Source of the DNA: GCA-020343675 sp964462945
GTDB lineage: Bacteria > Planctomycetota > Phycisphaerae > Sedimentisphaerales > Anaerobacaceae
Assembly (NCBI GenBank): GCA_964462945.1
Contig: CAYWZW010000004.1
Span: forward strand, 108,505 to 172,504
Length of the DNA: 64,000 bases
Reading direction: 5' to 3'
Positions 63,049-64,000 of the stretch are shown in pieces (position 1 is the first letter of the stretch; each line of letters opens with the position of its first letter). The position numbers were made by a program, and so were the translations under genes. A model generated the notes under the pieces. That model was not told the DNA's origin, ran no database searches, and was given only the letters and a program-made list of their open reading frames with translations.

Positions 63049-63543
63049 ATGGAAAAAGTTTACATAGAAACAAGTTTTATCAGTTTCTTGTCAAGTAAGC
63101 CCTCGCGAGATTTACTGGCAACCGCATGGCAGCAGGTTTCATTAGACTGGTGGGAGTACCGCAGACCCTTGTTCGATTTATATACCTCAGAACTCGTGCT
63201 TGTTGAAGCCAAGCGTGGAGATAAGAGTGCTGCAGAACGACGCTTGTCATATCTTGAACAGTTGCCCGTCCTGAACGTAACCGACTCGGCCATTGTCTTA
63301 GCTCAGCGGTTTATCGATGAAGGAGCTATGTCTCCAAAGGCCTTTGGCGATGCCCTCCACGTAGCTCTCGCCGTCGTCCATCGTATGGACTACCTACTCA
63401 CCTGGAACTGCCGACATATCGACAACGCCCAGACAAAGACATTGGTCCGCCGGCTCTGCGCCAGTCAGGGTTTGTCGTTCCCCGAAATATGTACGCCCCA
63501 GGAACTTATGGGAGAGATTTTCGATGAAGAATCCGATTATTGA
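63049..63543 (+). CDS. PIN-domain protein (VapC-like), third in the window
   Basis: A 164-residue PIN-fold protein; ATG at 63049 (MEKVYIETSFISFLSSKPSR) is preferred to 63007. Motifs: YIETSFISFL at the start (with Glu in place of Asp in the first acidic site), SELVLVEAKRGD in the middle, and AFGDALHVALAVVHRMDYLL with Asp, followed by LTWNCRHIDN, common in the VapC-like group. Upstream of its probable partner of 57 residues and overlapping it by 20 bp, so the order is toxin then antitoxin. Confidence 0.85.
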   Translation: MEKVYIETSFISFLSSKPSRDLLATAWQQVSLDWWEYRRPLFDLYTSELVLVEAKRGDKSAAERRLSYLEQLPVLNVTDSAIVLAQRFIDEGAMSPKAFGDALHVALAVVHRMDYLLTWNCRHIDNAQTKTLVRRLCASQGLSFPEICTPQELMGEIFDEESDY

Positions 63544-63697
63544 AGAACTCTGGAAAGTCAAAGACGAAATTGCCCGGGAATGCGGGTATGATCTCAAGAA
63601 ACTGGCCGAGCTGCTCCGCACAAGGCAAAACGAGGGCAAGCACAAAGTGGTGGATTTCAGCAAGAGCCAGGCCGGAAATCCGGCAGCCCAGACCTGA
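63524..63697 (+). CDS. 57-residue antitoxin-like protein overlapping PIN gene
   Basis: Too short for usual callers. Begins MKNPIIEELWKVKDEIAREC, continuing GYDLKKLAELLRTRQNEGKH and a short tail. Similar short proteins (MKNPIvEEi..) are the usual partners of PIN toxins of this kind. The ATG at 63524 lies inside the PIN gene, in another frame. A stop at 63695-63697 gives 57 codons. Confidence 0.78.
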   Translation: MKNPIIEELWKVKDEIARECGYDLKKLAELLRTRQNEGKHKVVDFSKSQAGNPAAQT

Positions 63698-64000
63698 TGT
63701 AAGTCTTTGTGGAACGTTTGCAATTTCTGCTGAGGACGTCAACGGAAAACAAACAAGATCAGCATAGCCAAACAACTTACGCATCCCACAAAACTGCCAG
63801 AACCACCTTCTATCCCCTGTCTTCTGTTTTCTTCAAATAATCCGTGACAAACAGACCCGAATATGATAACCTCAAATGCACGGATGCCGAGTAGGGCCGT
63901 CTTCGCGCATCCGTTGGGAGAGTGACATGCGAGGCACGAAAAGACCTTAGGCACTCTAACAAAACTGAATAACTCGTCGCCAGCATATTAGAAAACAACC
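63698..64000. other. Right-edge gap, nothing supported
   Basis: About 300 bp to the window edge. Minus-strand frames at 63739-63954 and 63810-63998 have Cys/Ser-rich residues but no start context or family. No RNA gene is seen. Confidence 0.4.

Noticed and set aside
1..64000. tRNA or rRNA genes
   Set aside because: No TpsiC-type GGTTCGAATC arm or conserved rRNA segment was found by eye; a dedicated tRNA search would decide.

Overview
The window most likely comes from a planctomycete of the class Phycisphaerae (Sedimentisphaerales-like), probably a saccharolytic anaerobe or facultative organism. Pointers are two FTLIELLVVIAV-type pseudopilins with a shared C-terminal tail, a pectin-type lyase (PL11), two anaerobic sulfatase-maturase paralogs, a PPi-type phosphofructokinase, many secreted proteins (astacin, HEAT-like, LamG-like), ECF sigma factors, and moderately GC-rich DNA with many short genes on alternating strands. 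This is inference; no 16S gene, tRNA or CRISPR array was found.

Layout. 1-8.6 kb: 5' part of a rhamnogalacturonan lyase, argH-thiL, nagA, a flavodoxin-like protein, a DUF3568 lipoprotein, a glycosyltransferase and dnaA, with ftsY diverging from dnaA. 10-17 kb: a PepSY-like acidic exported protein, an unusual TolB-propeller/secretin fusion followed by an OmpR-type regulator and sensor kinase, and PPi-PFK. 17-30 kb: a gene-poor stretch with a dispersed 12-bp repeat, an orphan PD-(D/E)XK nuclease-like protein, the addA-addB recombination nuclease pair (addA carries an in-frame palindromic repeat insertion), an ECF sigma/membrane-partner pair, arfB and an exported RraA-like protein. 30-38 kb: lone MNT nucleotidyltransferase, secreted astacin and LamG/tail-fibre-like proteins, then the conserved translation cluster thrS-infC-rpmI-rplT-pheS.

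38-47 kb: FHA protein, OLD-family ATPase/TOPRIM nuclease, an FmdB zinc ribbon, a tightly coupled three-gene sugar operon (AGE epimerase, unknown protein, PfkB-HAD fusion), and an overlapping TIR-TM / DUF2283 / PIN cassette that is the best candidate for an undescribed defence or stress module. 47-64 kb: HEAT-like exported protein, rtcB, pseudopilin, rsmD, CCA-adding enzyme, vapBC, tandem anSME genes, an exported sugar isomerase-like protein, a second pseudopilin, a MauE-like gene with a probable frameshift, an ECF sigma factor, a large HEAT-repeat exported protein, and a PIN toxin with its short overlapping partner at the right edge.

Selfish, defence or stress functions (three PIN toxins, MNT, TIR, OLD, orphan nuclease) are scattered between housekeeping genes instead of forming one island. 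Start sites were moved inward where a ribosome-binding site, family alignment or signal peptide favoured it; these cases are stated per entry. All homology statements come from motif recognition by eye.
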